Assembly (NCBI GenBank): GCA_016195115.1
Contig: JACQAI010000351.1
Location: forward strand, 1-6,317
DNA from: Pseudomonadota bacterium
GTDB lineage: Bacteria; Pseudomonadota; Alphaproteobacteria; Elsterales; Elsteraceae
DNA: 6,317 nt
Reading direction: 5' to 3'
Part shown: positions 5,665 through 6,317 of the stretch, in pieces
How positions within the stretch are numbered: position 1 is the stretch's first letter
Layout: each line of letters opens with the position of its first letter
Position numbers and translations under genes: made by a program
The notes under the pieces: generated by a model
Databases searched by the model: none
The model's input: only the letters and a program-made list of their open reading frames with translations
What the model was told of the DNA's origin: nothing

Positions 5665-5810
5665 GCGGTGTCCCCGGGCGGGCCCCGCCGCCGCCTAACC
5701 GTTCGGACCTATCCTTTTGCACCGGCCCACCATCCCCCTGCGCCCATGACAGCGGACAGCGCCTCCGGCACATCGAGGGCAGCGCTTCCCCCTGCTCCGA
5801 GGTCCCCACG

Positions 5811-5954
5811 ATGTCGAGAAACTGGTGCCACTATCTGGCCGAGCCGGACGGCGCGGCCCGATCCAAGACCGTGCTCGCCGCCCATCGCCGCTTCATGCTT
5901 ACCCTGTTCTGGCTGATCGCCGCGGTACCAGCCCTCGCGCTGCTGCTGCGTTGA
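5811..5954 (+). CDS. Hypothetical 47-residue single-pass membrane protein
   Basis: An unrecognised small protein starting MSRNWCHYLAEPDG and ending in a hydrophobic helix, with one predicted membrane segment at about residues 28-46 (FMLTLFWLIAAVPALALLL) and a final Arg. The basic residues before the helix (R17, K19, R26, R27) suggest the N-terminus is cytoplasmic. Support for a real gene: GAGG at 5799-5802 sits 8 nt before the ATG, and about 39 of 47 sense codons end in G or C, like the neighbouring genes. The amphipathic/charged N-terminus with a hydrophobic tail is typical of small regulatory or complex-associated membrane proteins, but no function can be assigned. It lies on + between the divergent tyrS operon and the chemotaxis receptor, 139 bp upstream of the latter. 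It is short enough to be missed by many gene callers. Confidence 0.6.
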   Translation: MSRNWCHYLAEPDGAARSKTVLAAHRRFMLTLFWLIAAVPALALLLR

Positions 5955-6093
5955 TCCACCGGCGCCGCGCGGAATACAAACATTTATATCAACTTTTAAC
6001 TCGGGCTTAGGCCTTCCGTGAAAGAACCGGATCCGGATCGGGCTGGACCGCGCGCCCTTGCCTGATCGGCAGACGATTTCGAGGGGTATTTCG
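5955..6093 (+). promoter_or_regulatory. Spacer with AT-rich island upstream of the chemotaxis receptor gene
   Basis: This 139-bp gap contains the most AT-rich stretch in the window (about 5972-6002, including ACAAACATTTATATCAAC), which stands out against the GC-rich surroundings and probably holds the receptor's promoter. I cannot match a clean -35/-10 pair, a sigma54 GG-GC element or a sigma28 flagellar box. The receptor's ribosome binding site GAGGGG is at 6081-6086. Confidence 0.35.
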
Positions 6094-6317
6094 ATGCGAA
6101 TCTTGAACCATCTCACCGTGAGCATGAAGCTGATCCTGGTACTCGGCGCTTCGGCGCTGTCCCTGATCGTGGTGCTGGGAATCGCCGCGAGCTTCCAGCA
6201 CCAGCGCATGATGGACGACCGCGTCGCCATGCTACGTGGGATCGTCGAAGTCACGGTCGGACTGGCTCAATCGCTCGAGACCGAGGTCACCGCCGGGCGT
6301 CTGACGCGCGAGCAGGC
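6094..6317 (+). CDS. Methyl-accepting chemotaxis protein, N-terminal part (Cache sensor), cut by window edge
   Basis: The first 74 residues of a probable chemoreceptor. After a short basic cytoplasmic start (MRILNHLTVSMK) comes a transmembrane helix at about 12-33 (LILVLGASALSLIVVLGI). The periplasmic segment begins QHQRMMDDRVAMLRGIVE and continues with SLETEVTAGRLTREQA. The pattern of a charged residue pair, LR-x-x-VE and G-x-L-T/S-x-E-Q-A is typical of the first helix of single-Cache (sCache_2) sensor domains in methyl-accepting chemotaxis proteins. HAMP and signalling domains should follow outside the window. The ATG at 6094 has GAGGGG 7 nt upstream. A sensor kinase or diguanylate cyclase with the same Cache front end cannot be ruled out, because the output domain is not in view. 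Confidence 0.75.
   Translation, partial: MRILNHLTVSMKLILVLGASALSLIVVLGIAASFQHQRMMDDRVAMLRGIVEVTVGLAQSLETEVTAGRLTREQ

Noticed and set aside
5590..5810. T-box riboswitch or other tRNA-sensing leader for tyrS
   Set aside because: The leader is short and GC-rich, with no T-box consensus, specifier loop or antiterminator; T-boxes are also not expected in alphaproteobacteria.
5608..5916. 102-codon frame on + overlapping the 47-codon gene in another frame
   Set aside because: Pro/Arg/Ser-rich sequence through the tyrS promoter, no ribosome binding site, unlike any protein family I recognise.
5709..6254. 181-codon frame on - opposite the small membrane protein and chemoreceptor
   Set aside because: No ribosome binding site or domain seen; the + strand receptor start has a clear Cache-type sequence and Shine-Dalgarno.

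Overview
The window is high-GC chromosomal DNA (roughly two thirds G+C, strong G/C bias at third codon positions). The TatA, TyrRS and FemAB-like N-acyltransferase sequences, and a CTTGAC-type -35 box, point to an alphaproteobacterium. I cannot name a genus. No tRNA, rRNA, CRISPR array, insertion sequence or integrase is visible. Nothing marks this as a mobile island, and most genes belong to well-known families.

Layout, left to right. (1) Positions 1-139: an 11-bp inverted repeat, then a ribosome binding site for a flavin-dependent luciferase-like monooxygenase on + (140-1240). (2) A lone tatA on - (1306-1542) converges on that gene. (3) A 203-bp divergent intergenic region with several inverted repeats separates tatA from a + strand pair: a RidA-family protein that keeps the catalytic-type Arg (1746-2213) and, 22 bp later, a FemAB-like/GNAT N-acyltransferase (2236-3420). 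(4) A strong GC hairpin (3425-3454) separates this pair from a convergent - strand operon, transcribed as tyrS (5589-4306), ridA paralogue A (4304-3909), ridA paralogue B (3856-3464). (5) Upstream of tyrS, on +, lies a short unrecognised 47-residue membrane protein gene (5811-5954). An AT-rich spacer follows, then the 5' end of a Cache-type methyl-accepting chemotaxis protein (6094 onward, cut by the window edge).

The most unusual part is the tyrS-ridA-ridA operon. The two RidA paralogues are tandem duplicates (about 70% identical by eye) and both have Ser in place of the catalytic Arg of canonical RidA imine/enamine deaminases. The first starts 1 nt after the tyrS stop. The second has its Shine-Dalgarno inside a hairpin that abuts its start codon. 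Together these suggest a linked, differentially translated unit of tyrosyl-tRNA synthetase and two non-canonical Rid proteins. Whether this is functional or just neighbourhood cannot be decided from sequence alone.

The other point worth keeping is the 47-codon gene at 5811-5954, which is too short for many gene callers. It has a good ribosome binding site, coding-like third positions and one predicted membrane segment. I do not see convincing evidence of a wholly new multi-gene system here.
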